Of a DNA stretch of 64,000 nt, positions 16,448-24,107 are shown piece by piece. Under the pieces are notes generated by a model, which saw only the letters and a program-made list of their open reading frames with translations, had not been told where the DNA came from and did not search any database. The first letter of the stretch is position 1, and each line of letters begins with the position of its first letter. Source of the stretch: Undibacterium sp. KW1 (GTDB lineage Bacteria > Pseudomonadota > Gammaproteobacteria > Burkholderiales > Burkholderiaceae_D); NCBI RefSeq assembly GCF_009937955.1, contig NZ_AP018439.1, positions 248,001-312,000 on the forward strand. The letters are read 5' to 3'. The translations under genes were made by a program, and so were the position numbers.

Positions 16448-17841
16448 AAAATATTAGCCCCTGGCCGACCTTTGCGCTGGCCAGCGTTGCTGTATTTCTG
16501 GTGTCGCTTGATGCCACCATAGGATTCGCTGTCTTCCCCGCATTGCGTCATGCCTTCCCCGATGTTCGGCCCAGTGAACTGTCCTGGGTGTTGAACGCCT
16601 ATACCATCGTCTATGCTGCGTTACTGGTCCCCGCCGGTCGCCTGGCAGATTTATTGGGGCGCAAGCGTTTGTTCATACTTGGTGTGGGCGTGTTCACCCT
16701 GGCATCCGGTTTGTGCGGTGTGGCTGGCAGCACGGGTATGCTGATCTTTTTCCGTGTCTTGCAAGCTGTTGGTGCGGCCTTGCTGACGCCAACTTCTTTG
16801 GCACTGGTATTGCAGGCTTTTCCTATTGAGAAGCGTGCCATTGCTGTCAGTCTGTGGGGTGCGGTTGCTGCGCTGGCAGCGGCAGTCGGGCCTAGTGCAG
16901 GTGCGCTCATTATAGAAAGCATCAACTGGCAATGGGCATTTTTGATCAATGTGCCCATAGGTATTATTGCCATGATCAGGGCGGCGCTAAGCCTGTCAGA
17001 ATCACGCAACCTGGAAACCGGCCATCGCTTTGACTGGCCAGGTGTATTTTTGCTCATCGCAGGCAGTGGCTTGCTGATACTCGGCATAGTCCAGTCCGAC
17101 AACTGGGGCTGGCTGGCACCATCAACTCTTGCCACCATCAGCGCCGGCGTAGCGATACTTCTTGTTTTTATCTTTTGGGCCAAAGGCAAGCCACACGCAG
17201 CGGTGGATTTGAGTTTGTTCGAGGACAGGAATTACCGCTTTGTGAATGCCGCCACCCTGGTATTTGGGGCCGCGTTTACCGCCATGTTCCTGAGCTTCTT
17301 TTTATTCATGACGGCAATCTGGCATTATGGTCTGATCAAGGCCGGTTTTGGCATAACGCCCGGCCCTTTGATGGTCATGCCAGTGGCAATTATCTCTGGC
17401 CGCTACGTTGCCCGCTTTGGGCACAAACCTCTGCTGGTCTCAGGTGGATTGATCTATGCATTGAGCGGCTTATGGTTCTACCTGAACACCAGCCTGACTG
17501 CTGATTATCTTACGGTATGGTTGCCCGGCATGCTGCTCAGTGGCATAGGTGTAGGCCTGGTGTTGCCATCACTGTCAGGCGCAGCGGTGGCACGCCTGCC
17601 TGCCAAGCGTTTTGGCGTGGGTAGTGCGGTGAACCAGGCGGTACGCCAGTTTGGTTCGGCCCTCGGTGTGGCTTTTACGGTGACCATACTGGGTGGACAG
17701 GGACAGAATCTGCAGCAATTCCGCTATGTTTATCTTTTCCTGATTGCGGGTGGCGTGCTGACTGCCTTATTAAGTATGTTCATCAGGACGCAAGTCGTGC
17801 AGAAACCTCAGATACCAGCCGATGCAGCAGCAACAGCCTGA
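16444..17841 (+). CDS. MFS drug exporter, DHA2 (EmrB/QacA) type
   Basis: A 465-residue inner-membrane transporter of the major facilitator superfamily with about 14 hydrophobic segments. The family marks are LDATIGFAVFPAL in helix 1, WVLNAYTIVYAALLVPAGRLADLLGRKR (motif A), and GAVAALAAAVGPSAGALI (motif C of antiporters). Members export drugs or organic compounds using the proton gradient. It is coupled to the alpha/beta hydrolase and divergent from a TetR regulator, the usual layout for an inducible detoxification pair. The substrate is not known. Confidence 0.88.
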   Translation: MKNISPWPTFALASVAVFLVSLDATIGFAVFPALRHAFPDVRPSELSWVLNAYTIVYAALLVPAGRLADLLGRKRLFILGVGVFTLASGLCGVAGSTGMLIFFRVLQAVGAALLTPTSLALVLQAFPIEKRAIAVSLWGAVAALAAAVGPSAGALIIESINWQWAFLINVPIGIIAMIRAALSLSESRNLETGHRFDWPGVFLLIAGSGLLILGIVQSDNWGWLAPSTLATISAGVAILLVFIFWAKGKPHAAVDLSLFEDRNYRFVNAATLVFGAAFTAMFLSFFLFMTAIWHYGLIKAGFGITPGPLMVMPVAIISGRYVARFGHKPLLVSGGLIYALSGLWFYLNTSLTADYLTVWLPGMLLSGIGVGLVLPSLSGAAVARLPAKRFGVGSAVNQAVRQFGSALGVAFTVTILGGQGQNLQQFRYVYLFLIAGGVLTALLSMFIRTQVVQKPQIPADAAATA

Positions 17842-17856
17842 TCCAGATAACCAGGC

Positions 17857-18489
17857 TCATGCATCGGGATAAATCAACAAATCCCGTGCATGGGCAAGCG
17901 CATCATCGAGCCTGTCATTTCCCCAGTACATCTGCCCGCCCACAAAAAAAGTGGGCGCACCAAAGATGCCCTTGCTCATGGCCAGTTCGGTTTGCTTGCG
18001 CAACTTCAATTTGTTTTCATCGCTCAGGGCTTGCGCGATGATTTCAGTTGCGGGCAAGCCCATGTCGTTCAGCACAGCAGCGACCACATCTTTGTTATCG
18101 ATATCCCGGTCATGCGCAAAATTCATTTGCATGATGCGGCGACAATATTCTGCCATCCAGTCTTGCTCCGCACCCAGTACCGCGACCCTTAAGGGCAAGA
18201 TCGCCGGGCGTGGGAAATTGCCGGGCTTTTTCCAGGGCAGGCCATACTTGCGGCATTGTCTTTCCATATCCAGCCAGACATAATCGCCTTTGGCTTTCTG
18301 CAATACAAAGGGCGATGTCTGCCATCCCAGAGCCTGGAATATGGGGCCAAGCAGGAAGGGCTGCCAGCGCACCCTGACACCTGCCCTGGCCGCATCCTGT
18401 TCTATGCGCATGACGCTCAGGTAGCTGTAATTGCTGCCAAACTCAAACCAGAAATCAATGACAGGCATGCTGCTTATCGGGATATCCAT
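17857..18489 (-). CDS. 2-hydroxychromene-2-carboxylate isomerase-like protein (DsbA fold)
   Basis: A 210-residue cytoplasmic protein of the DsbA-fold, kappa-class GST/HCCA isomerase family. It starts with PVIDFWFEFGSNYSYLSVMR (Ser in place of the DsbA Cys, as in HCCA isomerases), has FLLGPIFQALGW, and ends with GIFGAPTFFVGGQMYWGNDRL, the cis-proline region. The classical reaction is glutathione-dependent isomerisation in naphthalene breakdown, but most relatives have unknown substrates. It lies 13 bp after the CmcJ/NvfI-type gene on the same strand, so the two likely share a pathway. Confidence 0.85.
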   Translation of the reverse strand: MDIPISSMPVIDFWFEFGSNYSYLSVMRIEQDAARAGVRVRWQPFLLGPIFQALGWQTSPFVLQKAKGDYVWLDMERQCRKYGLPWKKPGNFPRPAILPLRVAVLGAEQDWMAEYCRRIMQMNFAHDRDIDNKDVVAAVLNDMGLPATEIIAQALSDENKLKLRKQTELAMSKGIFGAPTFFVGGQMYWGNDRLDDALAHARDLLIYPDA

Positions 18490-18502
18490 CGTGACCTCCT
18501 TT

Positions 18503-19384
18503 TCAAAATACCACCAGGCAGCGCAGCTCTATGCTTTCTCTTGGTGGTGCATCAAGCGGTGCATGCGGGTGATCAAATGCAGCATGTGGTGTAAAACGCG
18601 AAACGCCATTGAACTGGCTGTCATATTGCTTGAAGATCAGCGCCTCATGCGGCTGCATTTCGGCGAAATAAGACCAGCGATGCCTTGGTGAAAATCTGGA
18701 CAAATAAATCTCACCCGTGCGGTTAGGGTATTTGACATCGCAAGCCAGCAGATGCGATTGCCTCACTGTGCGTGCATCACAAATGGCCAGTGGTGTATCG
18801 AGCACGGTGTTGTGGGTAGGGCGCCAGATATTGATGATGCAATAACGCCGTATCTGCGCCATCACTTCCAGATCCCGGATCACCAGGCCAAGGCGCTTTT
18901 GCCCTGACTGTTCAGTATAGTCATTATGTATGCGCCCATTGGCGGCGGCCAGACCGCTCTCTGCGCGCCTGCCAAATGACAACGTGGCTTGCCTGGTTTC
19001 GCGTCGCCTGACGAGGTGGTCAAAAACATAGGCCTGCTTGCCACCAGTAACAGCCAGCGCAAGTTCACGCGCTTCCTGATAATAGTCAGACCTGACTTCT
19101 TCATGATCCATGAAGTTTTTGACGGAAGTGGGCGCATCCCATAATTCAAAACCCTCGCGTTCAAGCTGCGGCTCCTGTTCAGCCTGACGTGCATCATGTA
19201 TCGCAACTTCACGCAAATCGTAAGTGGCGTTTTCCCAAGGGATGCCAGCTGGTGGTTCAAAGGTATAACTGACAGGTCGCTGACCATCAGGCAAAACATA
19301 GCTCATGGGCGCCAGCACGTAACTGCTGCCAGGCATTGATACAGGTAGTGAAAATTCCCTTTGATGCTCAGTAAAGACATGCAT
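18503..19384 (-). CDS. CmcJ/NvfI-family oxidoreductase
   Basis: A 293-residue protein of the CmcJ/NvfI (GA4 desaturase-like) family. Typical elements are AAANGRIHNDYTEQSGQKRL with the conserved H-x-D, the core IINIWRPTHNTVLDTPLAICDAR, and the C-terminal YFAEMQPHEALIFKQYDS, FTPHAAFDHP and PRESIELRCLVVF with the second histidine and arginine of a non-haem iron site. In fungi and actinomycetes relatives modify secondary metabolites (cephamycin 7-methoxylation with CmcI, gibberellin desaturation, asnovolin isoperoxidation). The natural substrate here is unknown. GGGAGGC just before the ATG at 19384 sets the start. Confidence 0.82.
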   Translation of the reverse strand: MHVFTEHQREFSLPVSMPGSSYVLAPMSYVLPDGQRPVSYTFEPPAGIPWENATYDLREVAIHDARQAEQEPQLEREGFELWDAPTSVKNFMDHEEVRSDYYQEARELALAVTGGKQAYVFDHLVRRRETRQATLSFGRRAESGLAAANGRIHNDYTEQSGQKRLGLVIRDLEVMAQIRRYCIINIWRPTHNTVLDTPLAICDARTVRQSHLLACDVKYPNRTGEIYLSRFSPRHRWSYFAEMQPHEALIFKQYDSQFNGVSRFTPHAAFDHPHAPLDAPPRESIELRCLVVF

Positions 19385-19520
19385 ATCGCCTCCCGCCATA
19401 TCGTGACGAAGCCGCGCTTCCGGATGGTAAGTTCAGGGCTGTCGTCTATGGATATTTAAACGGATGCGAGGCTGATATTCAAACGAGATTTTTGCGTGAT
19501 TCGCATGCTTGGTGTGCATG

Positions 19521-20114
19521 TCAAATGCAAGAACGATAAATGGATTCTGTTGGTATCAACAATTGTTCCGGTAGGTCAGCATGCGCGAATTGCTGCAACA
19601 CAAACGGCGTGATATCGGTGATTTCCAGTATTTCTTTTTTGCCATAGCGCGTCAGCATTTCTCCGCGCAAACCTAATTGCAGCGCGCGCCGTGGCAGGCA
19701 GTTGCCCACAGGATCGTGATCAGGGTCCCACTGCAAACGCACGTCTGAGGTTTCTATCGCCTGCTTCCATATTTCTTGTGTGGGAAATTCTGAGGCGGCA
19801 AAAGATGATGGAATAGCCTGCGCTAAAATTTCATCAAAAAAACTGCGCTTGATGCGTATTGCCAGTACACGTACTTGCCCAGCTTTTTGTGCCCAGCCAG
19901 ACCGAAACATCATCCATAAAAAATTGGGCTTGATCCAGCTCATGCGTGTATAGCTGTATGCACCGCCAAAGTATTGGTGCTTAACTGCAAAATCGGCAAT
20001 GGCATCAGAATATGCCTGATAGACGATGATAGTATCTTCGTCAAATTGCGCCATGATGTGCTTGCCATTCTCTGGCCAGTGTTTTACTTGTGTTTTATAA
20101 GCTTCAAATTTCAT
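19521..20114 (-). CDS. DUF4291-family protein
   Basis: A 197-residue protein matching DUF4291 in its core: YQAYSDAIADFAVKHQYFGG, then YTRMSWIKPNFLWMMFRSGW, then VLAIRIKRSFFDEIL. No biochemical function is established to my knowledge. The conserved arginine, tryptophan and tyrosine residues suggest an enzyme or nucleotide-binding role. It is the last gene of a tight leftward operon of ADP-ribose and RNA-end enzymes, three bases after the NADAR gene, so a part in NAD or ADP-ribose chemistry is likely by context only. Confidence 0.78.
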   Translation of the reverse strand: MKFEAYKTQVKHWPENGKHIMAQFDEDTIIVYQAYSDAIADFAVKHQYFGGAYSYTRMSWIKPNFLWMMFRSGWAQKAGQVRVLAIRIKRSFFDEILAQAIPSSFAASEFPTQEIWKQAIETSDVRLQWDPDHDPVGNCLPRRALQLGLRGEMLTRYGKKEILEITDITPFVLQQFAHADLPEQLLIPTESIYRSCI

Positions 20115-20117
20115 TTT

Positions 20118-20672
20118 TTAATATTTGTGTTCAGACAGTAGTCTGCTTCTGACTTCCATCAACGCAAAACCCAGCAAATTCAAGCCTTGCCAAAGTTTTG
20201 GGTTATTGCTGTCAGGATGATCTTGCGCCAGACCTGTGCCCCAGATTCTATCCAGCGGGCTGGCTTCGACGATGATCTTGTCTGCGGTACTTAACAGGTA
20301 TTGCTTCAGTTTTGGGTTTTGTGAAAATTTCGCATAGTTGCCTTCGACTACTATCTGGAAGCGTTGCTCTACCCATGTCGATTCATCATAATTCTTCACT
20401 TTCCTGCCCAGGCGCTTCACCATATCCGGGTCGCTGGCCGCCAGTATTTCTTTGAACACGATCTGGTCACGGAACAGCCTGGCCTTGCCAGCCATCATAT
20501 AATGTTCAGCCGTAGGGTAAGTGATGCCATCGATCTGGAACGGCGCAACAAACCACTGACTGAAGCAGGCTTTATCTGGTTGTAAGCCGCGCTGCTTATG
20601 ACCCCAGAAATGCAGATAGTTGAACTGCTTGCCCTCGTCTATCTGCTTTAATAATTCTTCTCGCGTATTCAT
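20118..20672 (-). CDS. NADAR-domain (YbiA-like) protein
   Basis: A 184-residue NADAR (YbiA/DUF1768) protein. The family pattern is complete: FSQWFVAPFQIDG, YPTAEHYMMAGKARLF, KRLGRKVKNYD, ASPLDRIWGTGL with the catalytic acidic region, and LWQGLNLLGFALMEVR. NADAR domains act on ADP-ribose derivatives; members remove ADP-ribose from guanine bases or hydrolyse N-glycosidic bonds of riboflavin intermediates. Comparative genomics has linked some of them to NAD-dependent RNA repair with KptA. Its ATG overlaps the phosphatase stop (ATGA), with AGGAAAG upstream, so it is translationally coupled. Confidence 0.92.
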   Translation of the reverse strand: MNTREELLKQIDEGKQFNYLHFWGHKQRGLQPDKACFSQWFVAPFQIDGITYPTAEHYMMAGKARLFRDQIVFKEILAASDPDMVKRLGRKVKNYDESTWVEQRFQIVVEGNYAKFSQNPKLKQYLLSTADKIIVEASPLDRIWGTGLAQDHPDSNNPKLWQGLNLLGFALMEVRSRLLSEHKY

Positions 20673-21223
20673 ATCTTTCCTGTACGGTCCGAATTGCTAT
20701 CCACGGACCAGGCCAATACCCAGGCATGCTGTTCTGTAGTTTGCGGCGTCTCTGGCCAAAAGTTTTTCTTTTCCATCTGCTGCCATAATTGCGCCAGTTC
20801 CTGCAAGCCTGCCTTGCTGTCCTGGTGTTGCTCTGCCAGATAGCAGCCGATCACCGTGCCGGTGCGGCCTATGCCGCCAAAGCAATGCACATACACGGTA
20901 TGCTGCTTTGCAAGTGCTTCGTGCAGTGCATGCAGGATTTCCTGCATCTGCCCTGGCGATGATGGAGTATGTCGGTCTGGGATGGCAAAGCGGCGATGTT
21001 GAGCCTGCATGCCGCGCTCTTCAGCCAGCTTTATCAACAGCGGTGCGTAAGGGGCCAGTTCATCTTCTTCTGTCAGGTCGATAAAATAATCAACGCCGCA
21101 ATCGAGATATTGCCCCAGCCTTTGCGCTGCCGTGTTTGCATCCAGGGCACCCGGGTATTCGCCTGCCAGTAATTTTCCTGGTCTTACCCAGTAAGTATTC
21201 TTATGTGGTCGCTTAATTGTCAT
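20669..21223 (-). CDS. Protein-tyrosine/dual-specificity phosphatase-like protein
   Basis: A 184-residue PTP-fold phosphatase. The P-loop is VHCFGGIGRTGTV (C-x5-R, cysteine near residue 113), and YFIDLTEEDELAPYAP upstream holds the likely general acid region. The fold removes phosphate from tyrosine, serine/threonine, nucleotide or RNA-end substrates. In this operon a phosphorylated ADP-ribose or RNA end made after KptA action is an attractive substrate, but that is inference. An in-frame GTG lies one codon upstream; ATG 21223 is preferred. Its 5' end overlaps the kptA stop and its 3' end overlaps the NADAR start. Confidence 0.85.
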   Translation of the reverse strand: MTIKRPHKNTYWVRPGKLLAGEYPGALDANTAAQRLGQYLDCGVDYFIDLTEEDELAPYAPLLIKLAEERGMQAQHRRFAIPDRHTPSSPGQMQEILHALHEALAKQHTVYVHCFGGIGRTGTVIGCYLAEQHQDSKAGLQELAQLWQQMEKKNFWPETPQTTEQHAWVLAWSVDSNSDRTGKI

Positions 21224-21767
21224 CACTCGTCCTGATCAAATATTTGGGTGGCACGCTATCACATAGCCACACGCCATTCGCCGATACAAAAAACTGGATA
21301 CCGTCTTCCTGCATCTGTTTTGCCATGACTTGCAAGATAACCGGCGTACCATGCCGCGCACCAACTGTACGCGCTGTTGTCGTATTTGCCGACAGATGCA
21401 CGTGATGACGCGAACCAGGGCGTAGCCCTTCCTCCATGATGGAAGCGATAAAACGGCTGGCCGTACCATGATACAAAACGTCTGGCGGTACTGTCACAGG
21501 CAAAGCCAGATCCACCGCTACCGAATGCCCCTGGTTTGCACGTATGCGCAAACCATCTTCACTGAGTGCAAAGCGTTGCTTGTCAGAAGTGCGCACCGCT
21601 TCATGCAAGTCTTCCAGCTTGAAACGCTTGCCATGCTTCGCGGCCTGGCTCATTAGTGTAGCTATTTCTGTCCAGCCTTGTGCATCCAGAGTGATGCCTA
21701 TGGAGTCGGGCTGGTGGCGCAGTACATAGCTGAGAAATTTACTGAAGTTTTTATTGTTATTATTCAT
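21213..21767 (-). CDS. kptA: RNA 2'-phosphotransferase
   Basis: A 184-residue Tpt1/KptA enzyme. It removes an internal 2'-phosphate from RNA using NAD, releasing nicotinamide and ADP-ribose 1''-2'' cyclic phosphate. Seen: SKFLSYVLRHQPDSIGITLD, GWTEIATLM and RFALSEDGLRIRANQGHS in the N-terminal lobe; VLYHGTASRFIASIMEEGL, HHVHLSANTTTARTVGARHG and FFVSANGVWLCDSVPPKYL in the ADP-ribosyltransferase-fold lobe. All conserved R-H-R-R type positions appear kept. Bacteria lack the eukaryotic splicing ligase that makes such ends, so the physiological substrate is open. The operon places it with ADP-ribose-processing enzymes. Confidence 0.94.
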   Translation of the reverse strand: MNNNNKNFSKFLSYVLRHQPDSIGITLDAQGWTEIATLMSQAAKHGKRFKLEDLHEAVRTSDKQRFALSEDGLRIRANQGHSVAVDLALPVTVPPDVLYHGTASRFIASIMEEGLRPGSRHHVHLSANTTTARTVGARHGTPVILQVMAKQMQEDGIQFFVSANGVWLCDSVPPKYLIRTSDDN

Positions 21768-21794
21768 TTTATTTTTTTGATTTATTGTCGTAAC

Positions 21795-22652
21795 TTATTT
21801 ATTGTTCGTGAATGTGGTTTCGAAAGCCTGAAGACTTCCGGTGTTTTTCTTATCCAGTACAGCAAAGACAATCTTTTCAAACGCGCCATGAAAAATCGAT
21901 CCAGGTGATAGGGCATTTAAGAAGCAAGCAGCGATTTTTTGCGGATCGTTGCCGAATACCCCGCAGCCCCAGGCGCCCAGTACCAGATGTCTATGTCCAT
22001 GTTTAAGTGCCAATGCCAATACAAGATTGATCCTGTTGAGCATAATGCCAGCCGCTTCGCCGACACGCTCAGGTTCATTCATTTTTAATGCACCCAGATT
22101 GACGGCAGGTGCAGTGATGAAGGATGCGTTGTAGAAGTTATCCAACAAGGCATAATCCTCATCCCTGAATACAGGTACGTTTGGCGAATAAATCATGTCA
22201 TCGCTATAGATGCAAGATTGTAAGGCGCGATTCTTTTCATACATGGCAGTCATTTGCGCAATGCAGGGATATAAACCAGATGATTTCGCCAGATTTTCTT
22301 CCTGCGCTTCTGAGCCACTCAAAAAGCCGCCACCTGGGTTTTTGGCAGATGCGAAATTCAGGCAAAGTGGGCTCACTCTATTTTCTGATGCCAGTCGACT
22401 GGCTGCTGTCAGGCAGCCTTCATTGGTGACGCTGATAGCAGTAGCAAATTTTTCACCAGACTTGAGTGCGCGCAACACTTGCTTTAATTCTTCAGGCGAG
22501 TAGTGGATGGATGCTTGCTTTGCGGCCGTCAAACTACCTTGTATGCTGACCTGATTGCCATGCTGGCTGATATAGTTGCCACGTTCTAGTATTGCCAGGG
22601 TTTCCTGGGCAATGTCGGCTCTTCGTTTTCTATTGATTACTGTAGTTTGCAT
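21795..22652 (-). CDS. Microbial-type poly(ADP-ribose) glycohydrolase (TIGR02452)
   Basis: A 285-residue macrodomain-fold protein of the DUF2263/TIGR02452 bacterial PARG family. The catalytic signature is NFASAKNPGGGFLSGSEAQEENL (GGG then Q-E-E), followed by SSGLYPC, and the late GAWGCGVFGNDP phosphate loop is present. Such enzymes hydrolyse O-glycosidic ADP-ribose links on proteins, nucleic acids or small molecules. It is the first gene of the leftward operon, with the 447-bp shared promoter region before it. It might act on ADP-ribose cyclic phosphate from KptA or on ADP-ribosylated targets; the choice is not visible from sequence. Confidence 0.92.
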   Translation of the reverse strand: MQTTVINRKRRADIAQETLAILERGNYISQHGNQVSIQGSLTAAKQASIHYSPEELKQVLRALKSGEKFATAISVTNEGCLTAASRLASENRVSPLCLNFASAKNPGGGFLSGSEAQEENLAKSSGLYPCIAQMTAMYEKNRALQSCIYSDDMIYSPNVPVFRDEDYALLDNFYNASFITAPAVNLGALKMNEPERVGEAAGIMLNRINLVLALALKHGHRHLVLGAWGCGVFGNDPQKIAACFLNALSPGSIFHGAFEKIVFAVLDKKNTGSLQAFETTFTNNK

Positions 22653-22712
22653 TATTTTTCTCTATCTTATTGTTGTCAGTAAGAATATATGAATCCCGTA
22701 TAAGTGAACTAT

Positions 22713-22749
22713 AAACTATCTTATTGAAAAAAATCACCTAAGATAGTTT
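22713..22749. promoter_or_regulatory. Perfect 11-bp inverted repeat upstream of the PARG operon
   Basis: AAACTATCTTA and TAAGATAGTTT flank a 15-base A-rich loop, 61-97 bp upstream of the PARG start. It could be an operator for the leftward promoter or an RNA hairpin. Confidence 0.6.
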
Positions 22750-23034
22750 CATAAAATAACTAAGGATGAAGAAATGTTGTTTAATTGCAGAGTAAGGCTG
22801 CTTGAATGGCAGTAAAACTTAGATAAGTGGTGCTGAAAAGAAATTCAGCAGGTAATTTATTATGTATGCAGGTTTGTAGTCTTAGTATTTGCAACTAATT
22901 GTAATCGGTTACTTGAGAAGACCGGTACTTAGACAAACGCATGTTCCGTGCTAACTTATTGAAAATAAAAACTTATTTTTAACTATGAGCGCTATTTTTA
23001 GTGTTGATAAGGCGAGCAAAAAGAAAATGCGGAT

Positions 23035-23059
23035 ACTTAGTTGCAAAAAATAACTAAGT
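23035..23059. promoter_or_regulatory. Palindromic operator candidate ACTTAGTT-N9-AACTAAGT
   Basis: Both 8-bp arms are exact inverse copies. The site overlaps the -35 box and spacer of the promoter at 23041-23069, the classical place for repression. Confidence 0.6.
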
Positions 23060-23069
23060 GACCTACAAT
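23041..23069 (+). promoter_or_regulatory. Sigma-70 promoter of the NAD salvage operon
   Basis: TTGCAA (23041-23046), 17-bp spacer, TACAAT (23064-23069), about 30 bp before the first start codon. Both boxes differ from consensus by one base. Confidence 0.7.
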
Positions 23070-23099
23070 AGAATCAGCCTCACAAGAAAAGGAAACATC

Positions 23100-23963
23100 A
23101 TGAAACGCAATTTGCAAGTCCTCATCATTGATCCGCAAAATGATTTCTGTGATTTGCCGCCAGCTTATCTGGCAAGGGATGCGCATAGCGCAGAGTCATT
23201 ATCGCCAGCCCTGCCTGTGCCTGGTGCCCATGCCGACATGTTGCGCGTGGCTGAACTTATCAATAAAGGCGCAGATGGCATCAGCGGTATCAGCATCACT
23301 CTGGACGCACATCATCGCTATGACATTGCCCATCCCACTTTCTGGATGACGGGGCAGGGCGCGGCAGTGGCTCCTTTCACCAGCATCTCGGCAGAGGCGG
23401 TACGCGCTGGCGAATATCAGCCACGCCAGCCAGAAGCTTTGCCACACGCGCTGGCCTACCTGGATGCGCTGGAAGCCGAAGGCCGTTATCAACTGATGAT
23501 ATGGCCGGTGCACTGCGAAATTGGCTCATGGGGGCAGAATGTGCATGCAGATGTGCGTGCAGCCTATAATGCCTGGGAAGAAAAACAACTGGGTGTGGTC
23601 AACAAGATCAACAAAGGCTCCAATCCGTGGACCGAGCATTATTCAGCGGTGAAGGCAGAAGTGCCAGATGCCACTGACCCTGACACGCAACTGAACCAGC
23701 AATTGATTACAGAACTCAGTAAGGCTGACCGCGTGTATATTACTGGTGAAGCAGGCAGCCATTGTGTGAAGGCGACCACTGAACATCTGGTAGAGAACTT
23801 CGCCGCAGCCGATTTGCACAAGCTGGTATTGGTGACCGATTGCATGAGCGCAGTCACAGGATTTGATGCACAGTTTGACGGCTTTGTGCGCGACATGGCC
23901 GCCAGGGGATTGCAGATTGCGAAGATGGCAGACGTATTGCCTGAGTTGCTGGCGAATGCATAG
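23100..23963 (+). CDS. Nicotinamidase-like cysteine hydrolase
   Basis: A 287-residue isochorismatase-superfamily hydrolase. Aspartate in LIIDPQNDFCD, the metal site TLDAHHRYDIAHP (D-x-H-x-x-x-H as in PncA), a lysine in the KINKGSNPW region, and the nucleophile cysteine in TGEAGSHCVKAT are all visible. It is longer than typical PncA (~210 residues). Standing first in an operon with pncB, nadE and nadM, it most likely deamidates nicotinamide to nicotinate, which would recycle the nicotinamide released by KptA. Start 23100 is preferred over GTG 23058 because AAAGGAAA precedes it. Confidence 0.82.
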   Translation: MKRNLQVLIIDPQNDFCDLPPAYLARDAHSAESLSPALPVPGAHADMLRVAELINKGADGISGISITLDAHHRYDIAHPTFWMTGQGAAVAPFTSISAEAVRAGEYQPRQPEALPHALAYLDALEAEGRYQLMIWPVHCEIGSWGQNVHADVRAAYNAWEEKQLGVVNKINKGSNPWTEHYSAVKAEVPDATDPDTQLNQQLITELSKADRVYITGEAGSHCVKATTEHLVENFAAADLHKLVLVTDCMSAVTGFDAQFDGFVRDMAARGLQIAKMADVLPELLANA

Positions 23964-24080
23964 AGGCCGCAAAAGATAAATGAGTAGGGGGTGCTGTGCG
24001 CACCGTCCCTTTTGTCAAAAAATCGCGAGCTGATGGTTGTTTGTGGGTGCGTCAAGCAATGCTGCGCATGGCGCATCACT

Positions 24081-24088
24081 ACTTAAGT
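24081..24088. promoter_or_regulatory. ACTTAAGT palindrome before pncB
   Basis: ACTTAAGT followed by GACACTAG lies 20 bp before pncB and resembles the AACTAAGTGAC half of the operator upstream of the hydrolase gene. It may be a second site for the same regulator. Confidence 0.3.
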
Positions 24089-24107
24089 GACACTAGAAAA
24101 GAAAAAT

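Larger units (their letters stand above)
22653..23099. promoter_or_regulatory. 447-bp bidirectional promoter region of the NAD island
   Basis: This AT-rich stretch separates the leftward PARG-kptA operon from the rightward NAD salvage operon. It contains a perfect 11-bp inverted repeat (22713-22749), an ACTTA-GA-TAAGT palindrome (22817-22828), a single ACTTAG at 22927-22932 and the ACTTAGTT...AACTAAGT palindrome (23035-23059) lying over a promoter. I see no gene in it. The density of related palindromes suggests repression by a regulator whose gene is not in this window. Confidence 0.6.

Noticed and set aside
22653..23099. Binding site of NrtR, the Nudix-related NAD regulator
   Set aside because: NrtR operators often control such operons, but no NrtR gene is in the window (NadM-Nudix is an enzyme with an HxGH domain, not a winged-helix fusion), and I cannot confirm a consensus match.
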